Part shown: one piece after another, positions 1-12,465 of the stretch
How the letters are laid out: every line of letters begins with the position of its first letter
How positions within the stretch are numbered: position 1 is the stretch's first letter
Assembly (NCBI GenBank): GCA_963978545.1
Contig: OZ021722.1
Coordinates: forward strand, 110,765,442-110,829,441
Source: Linyphia triangularis
Lineage: Eukaryota > Arthropoda > Arachnida > Araneae > Linyphiidae
Length of the DNA stretch: 64,000 nt
Reading direction: 5' to 3'
Position numbers and translations under genes: made by a program
The notes under the pieces: generated by a model
Database searches by the model: none
Seen by the model: only the letters and a program-made list of their open reading frames with translations
What the model was told of the DNA's origin: nothing

Positions 1-1703
1 TGTTGCCAAGATCGTTAAATCTTTAAAGAGTTGGAACGGGTATTCTTGTAGCAGAAAAGCGAAAAGAAAATTCGGGACTGGTTTACTCATGTAGAACACT
101 GTCCTAAAAACAAGCGCTCAAAGCATATTTCAAAAAAGAAAAATTAAGCGCATTTTCCATCTAGGAAGAGAAAATAAAACTTTTTTTAAAATTTAGAGTT
201 AGACTAATTAGACTTGGGGTTTCAGAGGGCAATCAAAAAGAGAGAAAAGAAATGTATTTTTCGAAATTAAAGAACACGCACACTATCCCAGCCAGGAATT
301 CTCCAACTCCTCCAATTCAATTTAATAGACCACATTCAAGTGCGAAAGATAGTTATCAGTTAAGACGAAAATGGAGATTTTTAAATTTCTATTTCCCAAT
401 TTCGGGCAAAGATTATTACTGGAGTTTTCCATTCCCCGAGTCGTCGTTCTTGCATTTAAAGATTTACGAGGCTGGTGATTTACGAAAAGATAATTTGAAA
501 TTTGGCGGTCGCACGCCATTTATTTTAATGGATCCCACCGCTAATGGAAGAGAAGGAATATTATCCCCCGAATTCCTTTCCAATAGAGCTGTTCCATAAG
601 GAAAAGTAAATTTTAGCGAGTCCTGTTTTTTCCCCAAGTGGGATGGGGGGGGGATAATGTAGTCTCGGGATATTTTAGCGAATTAACCTTAATATCGTTT
701 AAGCGGCATTGTCTGGATCAGATTGTTAAAAAGGATATATTTTGTTGTATATCACAGAATGAAAATCAATGACTTTTCAAGGACATAAATAATATATTTT
801 AAGGACCCAATTCGAAAATTAGTTTTTATGCCTCAGGTCTTTAAATGCATGACTTCACAGCAGCTTGCTCATAGCGCTAATACCAAAATTTCTCATGCAC
901 AATTTGTATTTTGCTTTATGAACAGACTTTGATGATGTTGCAATCCATTTTTCATATGCACATTAAAAGTGCACTTTTCGGACATAGTATTCGTTGCCTC
1001 TGCTAAAAAATAACCAAAGAGCACTTGTTGGTCGCAATCTCTTTTGGCTGTACAAATATAGCAGAAAATTCCAGAGCGGAGAGGATAAGTGACGATCCCG
1101 AAGGGAGAAACAAATCAGTTGAATTTTTATAAATATTGCAGTCGGGCACACAACGTCAGCGAAAAGTGAGGACTTTTTAAATGACTTCTAAGCATTTTCA
1201 AGTACTTTCAATGCCCGGAAAAAAAATTTAGTAATACTAAGCACACTAAAGACAGCTGGAACCCTGCTAAAGGAACCAGTATTTTTTTTCTCTTCTACAA
1301 TACTTACTCCTGCTTTTAAAAATGTAAATTAAAATAAGTTTGAGAAATCAAATTTGATTGCACGGGAATGATATGCACCGAAAGAGCTTTTGATTAAAAA
1401 TAAATAAATAGACTGCTGAGAGTAGTCTATGCGTTAAAAGAAGCAAAGTCTTTCAAAGGGCAAGTGCTCTGCATTTGCGTTTCGAATGGAAGAAAAACCT
1501 GGAACCTTCCCAGCAGACAAGATAAAAATCCTTGTTTGTTAGAATCGCTGTAGCATCTACTCGCTTAGAAAAGAACGCACCAAGCGAGAAGATTAATACA
1601 AAAACCACATATATATCTGGTGTCGGGTCATTCTTCCTCTCAAACACATGTTTGGCAAATGAAAGACAAACAAATTTGTTGTTTATTATTGAAAACATTA
1701 ATA
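1..1703. other. Unassigned AT-rich stretch
   Basis: I see no recognisable gene or element here. A 115-codon open frame at 252-599 (+) has no family resemblance, splice context or homologous partner in the window, so I do not call it a gene. Short G and A runs occur (around 645-655 and 1219-1227). Confidence 0.5.
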
Positions 1704-2243
1704 CACTATCTACCAATAAGTATTTGGACACCCATGCAAATGAGAATATCTGCGGTCTTGATTTACGTCACCCTTGATCCCAATTCATGGTAGGCTCAAC
1801 GCCGACTCCTACTCCATTATTCTAGACAACAATGTCCTTCCAATGCTGTGGCAATTTTACGAGTATTGTTACTTCCAGGATAACAACGCCACTTGTCATG
1901 TTGCGAGATCCACCATGGATTGGTATGTTGACAACGGGGTGGACCGACTGGACTGCCCTGCCCAGAGTCCAGATTTGAATCTTATAGAACACCTCTGGGA
2001 CGAGTTGGATCACCAAATTACGGGGTGCAGCAACCGTCCAAAATCGGTGAAAGAACTTCCATGTCTTCTAAAATCGAGCGAAGGAAAATACCAATGTCCA
2101 TCATCCAAATACTTGTGGAAAGCATGCCCCTGAGAGTTAAGGATGTAATTGCCTCAGGTGGAGGCTCTACCACATATTGAATATGAATAAATAGTGTTTA
2201 CCTCTTTTATCACAGATGTCCAATTACTTAATGGTAGGCAATG
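1704..2243 (+). mobile_element. Internally deleted Tc1-like transposon remnant
   Basis: Imperfect terminal inverted repeats of about 30 bp bound this 540-bp unit. The left end reads CACTATCTACCAATAAGTAT and follows a TA; the right end is the diverged inverse, ending GTAGGCAATG. The termini resemble those of the longer Tc1 element at 32980-34202, so both belong to one broad lineage. The right TA target has decayed to AA. The unit carries only the C-terminal half of a transposase. Confidence 0.75.
1774..2133 (+). pseudogene. Tc1-like transposase, C-terminal fragment
   Basis: This 119-residue open frame carries the second half of a Tc1/mariner DDE transposase. The second catalytic Asp is in FQDNNATCH (about residue 36) and the catalytic Glu is in NLIEHLWDEL (about residue 72), 35 residues apart. 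The block between them (CPAQSPDLN) is typical of the superfamily. The N-terminal paired-type DNA-binding domain and the first catalytic Asp are missing, so the fragment cannot be active. Family proteins are about 340 residues, so roughly one third remains. The frame opens inside the element and the last 25 or so residues look degraded. I am sure of the superfamily; the subfamily is open. Confidence 0.8.
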
Positions 2244-4060
2244 AATACTTTGAGTCCAACACTTGAGCTTAGAAATTATCCAAGGAATCCTTAGATATTA
2301 GAAATTATCAGCTCATTTTAATTGACATCTTAACGAACGCTACTGGACTCGCATAATTCAGAAAAACGCAAAGACCAAGTTAAACAATCATTCTCGAAAA
2401 TATAACCATATCACCCAACTACATAAACTTTTAGATACACAAAACAAACATTCTTCAAGTTTACCATTTTGATCATAATTTTCATATCCACAAACTGAGC
2501 ACCTAACTATTTCGATAAAAAAAAAAAGAGTTTAACACGTAATAAAACACACAAGGCCGAATTACTTAAGAACCAAAAAGATAGGAAAAACAAAAAGTTT
2601 TCAGACATAGCGATAAAATCACTCGCAATGCAACATCAGGAATCGGACAAATCAAATATTCTCCATAATGGTCGACCATTCAAAATCACGAGCATAAATA
2701 TTTTCGATATTACGGGGGGACATTTCGAAAGATGCCGCCTCATTTCTGCAGAGGCTCGATGATGAAAGTATCTACTCCCTAAGAAGGAAAGAAAAAAACC
2801 ATGAAGCAAAGAAGCATACACCTTATCAAAAATGAAGAGATGTTCTTCATCCGGGGTAAAGGAGAAATGGAAGTCATGAAACATGCATGGAAGCTGCATC
2901 AAGGAAGATGCTGAATATTTGACGCTCCTCCGCCAGTGATAAAAGGAGCTGAACGTCAAATAACGGTCTTTGAGGAATCCGTGAATGGGACATAAATATC
3001 CCGGCCAAGGAGGTTTCGAATGGAACGACAAATTAAGGCTTGGCTAAGTAACAGCAGGTTTCTCGAGAATTATCTCATTTCGTTTAGGTAACCGAATCGG
3101 TTAAACAATTTGTATTGGTTGGTTGGATTAGATATTTTCTGGCGTAAGAGCTGTACGAGGGTTTGGTTACACAGAGATTGGAGTTCAACGATGCAAGGGC
3201 AACACGTGGGCCATACTGAGCCAACCAATCGTCAATCGATTCCAAAACTGATTCATAAAGGTCTCAGTTAATATTTAAAAATTCTAAAAAGTCAAAGATA
3301 AGAACAGGCAAACATTCACACCAAGTGATAAAATCCAATCTCATATAAGAAATCGAAAAGATTTCCGTGTAGAGGTGAACTCAAGATAGATGAAAGTGAA
3401 GGATAGCTGGTATTAAAATACCGTTTTCTGATGGTTTTGAAAGATCGATATTAATTTAAAACATGAAAAACAGAAGGAAAAAAATACTTCCACAGATATT
3501 GCATGTGGGGGCATCTTCTGCCAACAGAAGATGCACATGGATAAAACGTGTGTAGCCTATTCTTAATCGAGTTTGGAGAACTTCAATTTTCCGGTATTGC
3601 TGGATGGGCCTATACTGAGAGGAACATTATCAGATTTGTTGGTTGACTCCTTTTATTAGATTGTGGGGGTAGGAGAAAACCCCGACACATGATAAAAGAC
3701 TTATCTCTCACAACAGGTTTTTAAGTACGTACTAGAAAAAAAAAATATCTGAAAACCGATTTGAAGTCTAAACATTTATTTCAAACAACTCATCTGATTT
3801 GAATTTGTACTTCATCCAGCAATTTAAATTTACAAGAGGAATCAGGCTAATAAATAGAAATTTGCATATAGAAAGGTAAAACTTAATGTTGGAAAGTCCT
3901 CCATTAGGAAGTTCTCCCCGGCAGTCACTTAAGATGAGTCTAATCGGCCTTGCCACAAGCTCTTTCAAGGAAACCCTGACCGAATCTCGGGTAAGAGAAA
4001 AACCAAAAATCTCCCTCCAGACAGCCCAACAATTTACGTTATCCAGTTAGCCCGAGAGGC
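2244..4060. other. Unassigned stretch with one unsupported open frame
   Basis: No element boundaries are visible. A 131-codon minus-strand open frame at 2636-3031 has somewhat higher GC than its surroundings but shows no motif I recognise. A segment at 3110-3230 is bounded by TTGGTTGGTT-like and CCAACCAATC-like runs and may be a small repeat, which I cannot confirm. Confidence 0.4.
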
Positions 4061-4065
4061 GACTG

Positions 4066-4395
4066 TAAGTTTAAGGACCCCATCGAACATTTTTACAGAA
4101 TCCGGAGACAAATTTACGAATCTACTAATCTGCCGTGGCAAAAAACAGCCGAAACTGGACAAAAATCGACTTGGAATAAGTTGAATTGAATAGAATTGCC
4201 AAATATGCCATAACTTGCCAAATAATGAGTATTATTTTTTGTTTGGTAACCCATCGCTCTTTAATTTTCAATTAAGAAGGGTGCAGACGATTCGGATATC
4301 TGGCGACGGCTTACAAGTATCTTTTCAAAGTGAGCCAAGTTGGCGATACATATTACATCACAATTTACGTTATAAATGCCAATTCGACTTATGAA
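4066..4395 (+). repeat. Dispersed repeat, partial copy of the 51-kb fold-back family
   Basis: This segment aligns by eye with 51120-51430 over most of its length. Shared blocks include GGACCCCATCGAACAT, CTGCCGTGGCAAAAA and CTTTAATTTTCAATTAAGAAGG. The terminal GTGCCTCTTGG sequence of the family is absent, so this is an internal fragment. Confidence 0.7.
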
Positions 4396-4399
4396 AAGA

Positions 4400-5540
4400 T
4401 AAGAATATTTTTCATCAGTCATCAGGGGAAATCGTCTGCAACCTACTTTATATGACCTTCCGACTTTCTAAGCAATAAGGAGTTGTCTAACAGTTTATTT
4501 CATAAAAAAAAAATATGACGAAAACATAATATACCCCCTCTTAACCATATATCATATCTATATATTTTTTATTCCCTATATTTATTTAGGTTATTTTCCA
4601 ACAACTTGTTCACACAATTTGGCTCAAATGTCAATAGACTAATAAAAGTGAACATTTTTTTAATGAAATATGCACAGTATCGCGGAATGTCCTTCTTTCC
4701 TGAACAATAACCTGCTTTTCTTAAAAGAATATATTTTTCCTAGAAAACAATTAAATGAATAATGCAGAAAAAAAGAAATTTTTTCGAATTATTTATTTTG
4801 CAACATAAAACTGAAGAAATATCACCAATAATTATAATTATATAAAAAAAGGAAATTAAATCTTTCTTCAAACAATATTCCTGGATTGAACCTTCAAAAA
4901 AATTTTATTTCAAATAATTTACCAATATCATAAAATAAAGCTGCAGTTATGTTTCTTAAGACTAAATATATTCTGCAGCTGTTTGTCAGAGCCTAAAATT
5001 GAAGGACAAAAGAGTTAACAAAATCAATTTACACTAGACAACTAAAGAAGATCAAAAGCATTGCCATGTTAAATAGATACTGGAAAACATGTAATTAACA
5101 TGGTAGCACCTAGAAACAATTACTATTTATAAAAAAAAAAATTAAAAAAATATTTTACAAAAGAAAAAATGCAGCTACTCTAATTTTCTACAGAAATAGT
5201 GGTTAAAAAAAAGTGTACGTTTTGAATATCATAAGTGCTAACTGCAGCGTTTTTGCCAAAACAAAATATCACAAACCCGTTACTTTTCATGACTTTCCAA
5301 GACTGAATCAAATAATTTTCCATGACTCAAGAAATCGCATCACAAAAAAGAAGAAAAAAACTTATATGAATTTTACTAACGCGAACATAGTAAGTAAATT
5401 ATTGTTCCCTAAAATTATTTCTATTAAGTAAATATCCTTATTATATTAAGTAAAAAATCCTTGTTTCAGTAATTAAGATACTTCGAAAACAGAAAAGAAA
5501 GGGCGAAGCAATTTTCCATTCTTTGATATTTTTAGGGGCC
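4400..5540. other. AT-rich stretch without recognisable content
   Basis: Very AT-rich sequence with A and T homopolymers and no convincing coding frame, terminal repeat or tRNA-like box. Confidence 0.5.
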
Positions 5541-5613
5541 CAGAGGCGTACTGGCCCTAGGATTGTAATCACCAGATAGGTCTGTAAAAAATGGGTTGGT
5601 CTAGTATAAAAGG

Positions 5614-5644
<31 letters not shown>

Positions 5645-5895
5645 TGAATATTAGTAGTTGACTTACTTAACACTTTTGTAAAAAGTTCAATGCTTTCAAA
5701 TCCCAATCACTCCAACCAGGATCTATAACAATTCTATTACTGAAATTATTTAACTATTAAAATTAATTAAATAATTATTAAAAATATCTTATTATTAATA
5801 ATACTTATTAAAATTTGATTAATGATTTTTCTGAAAATTTGGGCCAGAGGAAATCTAAAATTGCCGGGCCCAGATTATGTCCCAGTACGCCTCTG
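5541..5895. mobile_element. MITE with CAGAGGCGTACTGG inverted ends, copy 1
   Basis: The left end CAGAGGCGTACTGGCCC is matched in inverse by the right end, which finishes GTCCCAGTACGCCTCTG. The 355-bp interior has a long T run (about 5614-5637) and AT-rich ATTATTAA segments, and it cannot code for protein. Related copies lie at 18229-18600 and 38230-38763, sharing the end sequence and an internal CAAATCCCAATCACTCC block. No convincing target duplication is visible. Confidence 0.75.
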
Positions 5896-6618
5896 GATAT
5901 TTCAGTGTTAAAAAACACAAGCTTATCAAATCATTTCAGTTTTTATATTATGATTATTATTATTATTATTATTATTTTTTTAATATGAGAACTTACTAGT
6001 ATGATGCCACAAATTTGAAATTCAGAAATGTTTTCATTGGTCGCGGTTTTGAACTGTGAGCTTTGTTTCTGTCAAAAAGTAAATAAAGATTTGGATAAAA
6101 AGCGATCATGACGTTTAGGACATATTGGTGATGTGATTTTTCTTAAAATATTTATTAATCCATAAAATTTATTAGTTTTCATGACTTACGTTAATTTTTT
6201 TTTTTTTTTTTGCTTAAATTATGACTTTTCATGACAAAATTACCCAATGCCTAAATTCATGACTTTTTATGACATTCCAATTGCGCGGAAACCCTCTAAC
6301 TGGAATAATAGAGATTATCTCGTTTTAATTTTTAAAAAAACAGTGTTCAATAAAAGCCTATTAACAACATTTGTCTTATTACAATATACATTTTACTTCT
6401 CAAGAATGGAAATAATAAATATTCTTTGAAAAATTTTACTATACTTGCAATAGTGTTTGAGATCCAAAACATTGTTGCTGTAATCCCAAAAAATTCTTCT
6501 CCTGGAGTATACATAACTATAAAATACATTTTTTTTTTTCCTTTACCATTCTCGTCTAAAAAATGCAAATGGAATTTCTTGTTCAACTGTGTTTATACTT
6601 TTTCATTGCTCAAGATTT

Positions 6619-6651
<33 letters not shown>

Positions 6652-7106
6652 GGTACTGGGCAAAAAATAAACAATTGAAAATGAATATGTAATAGAAATC
6701 ACATTTTGAGAAATGTGTATACAAAGATGCCCTGAATAAATTGCACTGAAACAAGCCAAAATATTTATTCCCGCCATTTGATCAAATACAATATAAAACT
6801 GGAAAGCTATAATGAATAACAAAAATAAGATTTACTTCTAAAAGTAATCAGTAGAAAGATATAAAATTAACGTACAATACCAAATGAATGATGATACAAT
6901 TCCCCATGAACATCAAAGTGAAAGCAAAATAAACGATTAAGATTGATCACATTATGCTATGTTAAAAAATCCGGAAAAGATTTGGAGAAGAAAGAAAAGA
7001 GTCCAAATATGCAAACACGTGAAGGAAATGCCAAATGCCTTATTTTGCAACAAGTTAGCTATCTTCTAAGAATAGCTTTGAGCAAAACTTAAAATACTTT
7101 AAAGTA
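5896..7106. other. Low-complexity AT-rich stretch
   Basis: This stretch holds an ATT microsatellite at about 5952-5975 and poly-T runs at about 6187-6210 and 6624-6650. I see no gene. Confidence 0.5.
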
Positions 7107-7260
7107 GTAGTTCTCAAACTTTAATAAATAGCAACCCACTTTTTTTAAACGAATTTATAGCGACACACTTCAAACTCGGCGAATTGAATTTTTTCGAAGA
7201 TGTGCACCACATATTCTTTCCAAAAAAGGTTTCATGGCCAAAAAAAAAGAAACTTTTACG
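7105..7260 (+). mobile_element. hAT-like element, one terminus
   Basis: The sequence AGTAGTTCTCAAACTTTAAT followed by AGCAACCCACTTTTTT resembles the common terminal sequence of arthropod hAT elements (CAGTGGTTCTCAAACTTTTT type). The partner end was not found, so the right boundary is arbitrary. Confidence 0.45.
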
Positions 7261-9390
7261 AAAAAAAACAAATATTTAATTATTGAACATAATTGTGATA
7301 GCAAATACATTCAATAATAAATGTGTAACAGTAATAAATATGTGAACAGTGATAACAAGGAACATTTAATACTAATACATTTTTACAATACCGATAAATT
7401 ATTTCAATTCAATAAAATCCATTGCATAAAAATTAGACTTTTTAAGAGAAATGTGTCACTCACCTCTAGCTGATAGCTTTTTAGTGTTAATTATCTTGGC
7501 GGCAAATTCTGATCCAGTATTCTTTTGAACACATCTTCTAACAATAGAAAAAGCACCCCTAAAAATAAAAATAAAAATTTAGAAAAACACCATTCACTTT
7601 TAAATAACATAAGACCTTGATAAGTTTTTTGATAACTCAAGACTACCAGATAAGAGTTACGCCAAAAAACGTTTCCCACATTTTTTTTTTTTTTTTTTTA
7701 ATTTGAATTTAAAGTGTTCCCTTATTAGACTTAGGCGAGAAAACGATTCATTCGGCTTGAATTGAATGTAACATCACTTGATCACATACAAATTAGCTTG
7801 AAACGCGGCGGCCGAAACCAGTTTTGCAAGTATCTCGCAAATCGCGCTAACCTGTATGGGATATGGCAACTGTCTACCGAACCAACGCCAACTATTTGGC
7901 AGAAACCTTACGAAACAATAGAAACTGTAGGAAGTTTTGACGTCACAGTTATAGTTGAGTGTTTTGATCGAACTAGTTTTGGCTCGGTTTGGGGGCAATT
8001 TCTTTTCTTAATAATTAAATAACTAATTTTTTAAAGAACTTTTGTTTGAATATTTGGAATCAGAAAGAAATTCTTCATAAATGTAAACTAATTTCACTCG
8101 TTTTTAAAAAATGCGGGAATAGTCCATCCTCTCGAAATGCTACAAATGATAGATCAAAACTTATAACAGTTCAAATGGTAATTTGAACTGTTGAGAGTTT
8201 GTAATATATTTTTATGGCATCACTATCAAAACTTGTGACCAATCATATTGCATCTTTCAAAATGAATTAAAGTATTCAACAAAACCCAATCAAGCAAGGT
8301 TGTGGTGACATTTGATAATTAGTAGAGCTGTGTTTTCCATTTCATGCAATTTAAATTATTTTAATGGTTTAAATAAATATTTAATCAGTTGCATTTTATT
8401 AATTTTCATCTCCATCAGAGAAATAATTATTTTATTAGAAGAAAAATAAGTTTGTATTTATTGTTTAAAAAAAGAAATATAAAAGGGTTCAAATAATTCG
8501 ATTTAACTTTTTTAATATATAATTTACTGTGCTATTATATTTTGTATATTGTGTAATATGTCGTTTTGGTGCTTCTATATTGTAATTCTTCAAATTCTGT
8601 ATCTTCTATTATGTTACTCGCCAACTTCTGTATTTTGTGTTATGCAAATTCGATTTATATATATGTATAGATATATATATTTGTTTTATTCGACCAACCC
8701 TAATGGGGCTTGAGCCTGTTGTTGGTCTTTAAATTTGTATTTATAAAACATTTAAGTGATACAAGATAAATATCCTTCATAGTAAAAAAAAAATTAAGCC
8801 ACTTCCCAAATCAAAAAGATATTTTTCTGTACGATACATATAATACATCATTAAAAAAAAAAATAGTTTTCTTAGAAATCATGTTTGCAGTCACTTAGTA
8901 AGTACAAACAAGGAACATCAATTTTCCCTTTTATGAAACCCTGGAAAACTTTTGCAATTAATAAGAAAATAAATATATCTAAAGAGCTGTGCAAAGAAAG
9001 GGCTTGATAAAATTTCAGATGGAAGGAAACTAAAAGAACACATTGAAATGTCCAAACCTTGGGGATAAAAAAAAAACAGTAAAATGTCTTTGAATCGCAC
9101 AAAACCCCGCAATAAGAAAGAAAAAAAACTATTTGATAAAAAAATCACTGTACGTAATATTTGTCATTCAAAAACAAACAAGCCTTGTCCAAGTCCCAAT
9201 TGGCAACTTTATGAGAGTGAAAAAAATAAATTCTTCACATTGGCTTTTATATAAAACTATGTTATAACTCTCACAAGTGCTAAAAAAATTTTTTAGTGTA
9301 TTAAAATGTTATGGTTTTGAAGCAACCGCGCAACAGATGGCGATGCACGATCCTACCAGTAAATTAGTTTCCGACAAATTCAGTAGGGTA
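7261..9390. other. Unassigned stretch
   Basis: A 7762-8022 segment is open on both strands and has higher GC than its neighbours, but it has no recognisable motif. A perfect 12-bp hairpin lies at 8165-8192. The rest is AT-rich with no supported feature. Confidence 0.4.
8165..8192. repeat. Perfect 12-bp inverted repeat
   Basis: AACAGTTCAAAT, a GGTA loop and ATTTGAACTGTT form a perfect hairpin. No function is assigned. Confidence 0.7.
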
Positions 9391-9393
9391 GGG

Positions 9394-10404
9394 TGGGGTA
9401 AAATGGGTATCAAAATCACTGTTTTTTTATGTTCAGCTAAAATTTTCGTATAAATGTTTAACAATTCTATTTTTATTTTGGTTTTTCTGTACATTGCACA
9501 TCTTGGAAATAAGAATACATAATTTTTTATTATTTTTTGGCATAAATATGTTTGTGAGAAAACACAAATTTTATGTTGTATATGTCTTTTTATATTTGTC
9601 ATAATTTTCCAATAAATTCTTGCTCCTTTTTATTTCCCTAAATACTCTACTTTCACCCATGCAAGCTATAACCGTAGACCAATTTTCATTGTTCTTTACT
9701 TTTAAGCCAATGTCATATGATGAAGTTTGAACTTAGTTTGACAAGTTAATTTTATTGGTTTTAACTTTTTTAGTGGTCCAGTTTCCAGATTAATTTTGTA
9801 ACCTCATATAACTTCTTTATTCGCTAAAACTTTGCCAACTTCAGCATGGTCATGTTTAGCTTTCAATTTCGAATTTTTTTATACATGTTATTGCAAGACT
9901 CGAAAATTTTGGGAGATACAACAATATAAAAATGCTTTAGAAAACAAAATTTTTATAAGAAGTAACAAGTATTGTGTTTGAAGCTAACTCTCCTTTAAAT
10001 AGTTTTGTACGCTCAACGATCTCTTTTTTTATGCAGAATGACGGCTAATCAGGTCAGGACCTAAAACTTAACATGGATTCCAAACCACTACAAATACCTA
10101 ACCAAGATTTGAACCCGGAACCTTTGGCATGCAAGGCCAAAGCGTTAACCATACTGGCCTAAAGTGGGTCCTCCTTTGAATAGTGATAATATGGCAATGT
10201 CCAGTTGAGATTCCTGATCCCTTTCACGAAGAATTTTTAAATACTCATCTTAATTTTTTAAAAGCTTTAAATAATACAAAAGTATGTTATTGTGGTACTT
10301 GAAACATTTTTATTCTAACTTTAAAAAATAAGAGAAAAACTTTATATTATCACCTTAAAAATATCTACAAATGTTAAGCCTAACACTATACCCATTTTAC
10401 CCCA
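9394..10404. mobile_element. Non-autonomous DNA element with TGGGGTAAAATGGGTAT ends
   Basis: The 17-base sequence TGGGGTAAAATGGGTAT at 9394-9410 is exactly repeated in inverse at 10388-10404. The roughly 1.0-kb interior is non-coding and contains a tRNA-derived SINE at 10032-10170. Termini of this type recur in arthropod MITEs; I cannot name the superfamily from the ends alone. Confidence 0.7.
10032..10170 (-). mobile_element. tRNA-derived SINE, family 1
   Basis: On the minus strand the sequence starts with a tRNA-like head: A-box-like TATGGTTAACGC, and B-box-like GGGTTCAAATC. The body that follows contains GGAATCCATGTTAAGTTTTA and ends near GATTAGCCGTCATT. Body pieces recur at 18.97-19.12 kb and 27.0-27.15 kb. 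It is inserted inside the 9394-10404 element. It is not a functional tRNA, because the cloverleaf arms do not pair well. Confidence 0.7.
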
Positions 10405-10515
10405 TTCACAAAATTGGGTTTAAAAAAAAAAAATTCAATTTACCAGCAATTTAAATAAGTAACAAAAATGTTCAATAAACATAATCTAGTAACTGGAAAG
10501 TAATTTTATTAAATA

Positions 10516-12382
10516 CTAGCTAAATACCCGGGCTTCAAATTTTAACATGTGCAATATTTCAGCTAGCTGTGAGGCCTCGCCTTGCGGAAATCCGTCATTG
10601 GTGTATAGAACCCAGTTTTTGGCTTTTCGCTCGCAGGAAGGTTCATCGCTAAGCAAAATCGAGCTCGCTTCGTTCGCTGAAAAGTTCATGGACACATAAA
10701 CACAAGCTTATTTCACTCGTTAGAAGGTTCATTGCTATACAAGTATAGGCTCGCTTCGCTCGCTGAAAGGTTCATTGCTGCGTAAGCATAAGCTAGCTTC
10801 ACTCACTGAAATCTAATTGCTACGTAAAGACTTAATATTGGAAGCCTCTTCCTTGTCAAGAAAAAAAAATTCCTCGCTAATACAATACCCCTTTAAGATT
10901 ATTTTAACACGTGTTTGTGGAAAGCAAAATTAGAGGCTAAAACTACTTACGTTGAAACTTTCAGAGATCTAGACCTATCCGAAGTCGCTTTTTGTGAAAA
11001 AATTAATTGAAAAACAAATTAAAATTTTAACATTCTTTTTGTCAGTTCAATTAGAAGGCCAAAACTACTTGTGTTGAAAATTTCAGAAATGTAGCCCAAT
11101 TACAAGTCATTTTGTAAATTATTTGTTAATTAATTAAAAAAAAATTGTGTTTTTCAAAAGTCCAATTAGAAGGCCACAACTATTTATGTTGAAAATTTCA
11201 ATGCCGTAGCCCTATTAGAAATTGTTTTGTAATATATAAATTAAATAAAAAAATTAATTTAAAAAGAACAAAATAAAAATTTAAAATTCTGTTATTTTAA
11301 AGTCCAATTAAAAACTAAAAACTACTTATGTTGAAAATTTCAGATCTGTAGCCTTATTAGATATCATTTTGTAACATATTTATTAATTAATTAAAAAAAT
11401 TAATTAAAAAAGAACTAATTAAAATTTTAACCTTATGTTTGTGATGTATACAATTAGAAGGCTAAAACTACTTATGTTAAAAATTTCAGAGCTGTAGCCC
11501 TATTAGTAATCGTTTTGTAACATATTTATTAATTAATTAAAAAAATTAATTAAAAAATAACTAATTAAAATTTTAACATTCTGTTTGTGATGTATACAAT
11601 TAGAAGGCCAAAACTACTTATGCTGAAAATTTCAGAGTTCTACTCCAATGTAGCCCAATTAAAATCATTTTGTAAAATATTTGTTAATTAATTAAAAAAA
11701 ATAATCTGTTTTTCAAAAATCCAATTAGAAGGCCACAACTATTTATGTTGAAAATTTCAAAGCTGCAGCCCTATTTGAAATCATTTTGTAATATATTAAT
11801 TAATTAAAAAAATTAATTAAAAATGAACAAAATAAAAATTTTAAATTCTGTTTTTTAAAAGTCCAATTAAAAGGCCAAAACTACTTATGTTGAACATTTC
11901 AGTTCTGTAGCCCTATTAGATATCATTTTGAAACATATTTGTTAATTAAAAAAATTAAATAAAAAAGAACTAATAAAATTTTTAACGTTCTGTTTGTGAT
12001 GTATACAATTAGAAGGCCAAAACTACTTATGTTGAAAATTTCAGAGCTGTAGCCCTATTAGTAGTCGTTTAGTAAAATGTTTATTAATTAAAAAAGAACA
12101 AAATAAAAATTTAAAATTCTGTTTTTTAAAAGTCCGATTAAAAGGCCAAAACTATTTATGTTGAAAATTTCAGAGCTGTAGCCATATTAGATATCGTTTT
12201 GTAACATATTTATTAATTAAAAAAGAACTAATTAAAATTTTAACATTCTGTTTGTGATGCATAAAATTAGAAGGCCAAAATTACATATACTGAAAATTTC
12301 AGAGCTCTACTCCAATTTTAAGTAGGATTCTATAGATCCACAGACAGACGGACAGACACACAGTTTGTTTTATTATTATAGA
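10516..12382 (-). mobile_element. Helitron-like element A with internal tandem array
   Basis: On the minus strand the element starts TCTATAATAATAAAACAAAC and ends GGGTATTTAGCTAG. It sits between A and T, matching the Helitron TC...CTAG rule with A|T insertion. Its 5' part carries ACAGACAGACGGACAGACAC-type sequence just inside the end. Most of its length is a tandem array (10928-12330). The other end region (10520-10870) has a run of GCTCGCTTCGCTCGCTGAA-like segments. It encodes no protein. A second copy in the opposite orientation lies at 14283-16856. The classification rests on end motifs, and no 3' hairpin is obvious. Confidence 0.65.
10928..12330. repeat. Tandem array, about 10.5 units of 115-147 bp
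   Basis: Each unit contains AATTAGAAGGCCAAAACTAC, then TTATGTTGAAAATTTCAGAG, CTGTAGCCCTATTAG and an AT-rich tail with TTAATTAATTAAAAAAATTA. Unit starts fall at about 10928, 11048, 11164, 11306, 11451, 11598, 11722, 11863, 12007 and 12136, with a partial unit near 12267. The units are diverged, and length varies mainly in the AT-rich tail. Confidence 0.85.
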
Positions 12383-12465
12383 TTCTGAGCTGCAGACAGA
12401 AGTTTTAAGTAGACAACATATCGCAAAATGTCTCCATTAAGGAAAAGTTTTAATTTTTAAATTAA

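Noticed and set aside
252..599. 115-codon open frame starting with ATG
   Set aside because: No recognisable domain, no splice or poly(A) context and no conservation evidence within the window.
2636..3031. 131-codon minus-strand open frame
   Set aside because: Longer than most background frames, but no motif or gene context could be recognised.
7762..8022. 86-codon plus-strand frame overlapping a 74-codon minus-strand frame
   Set aside because: Both strands are open over the same GC-richer patch and neither shows a known motif; it may be an old repeat.
10928..12330. CRISPR-like regular repeats
   Set aside because: Units of 115-147 bp are contiguous tandem repeats with no unique spacers, and the DNA is eukaryotic.
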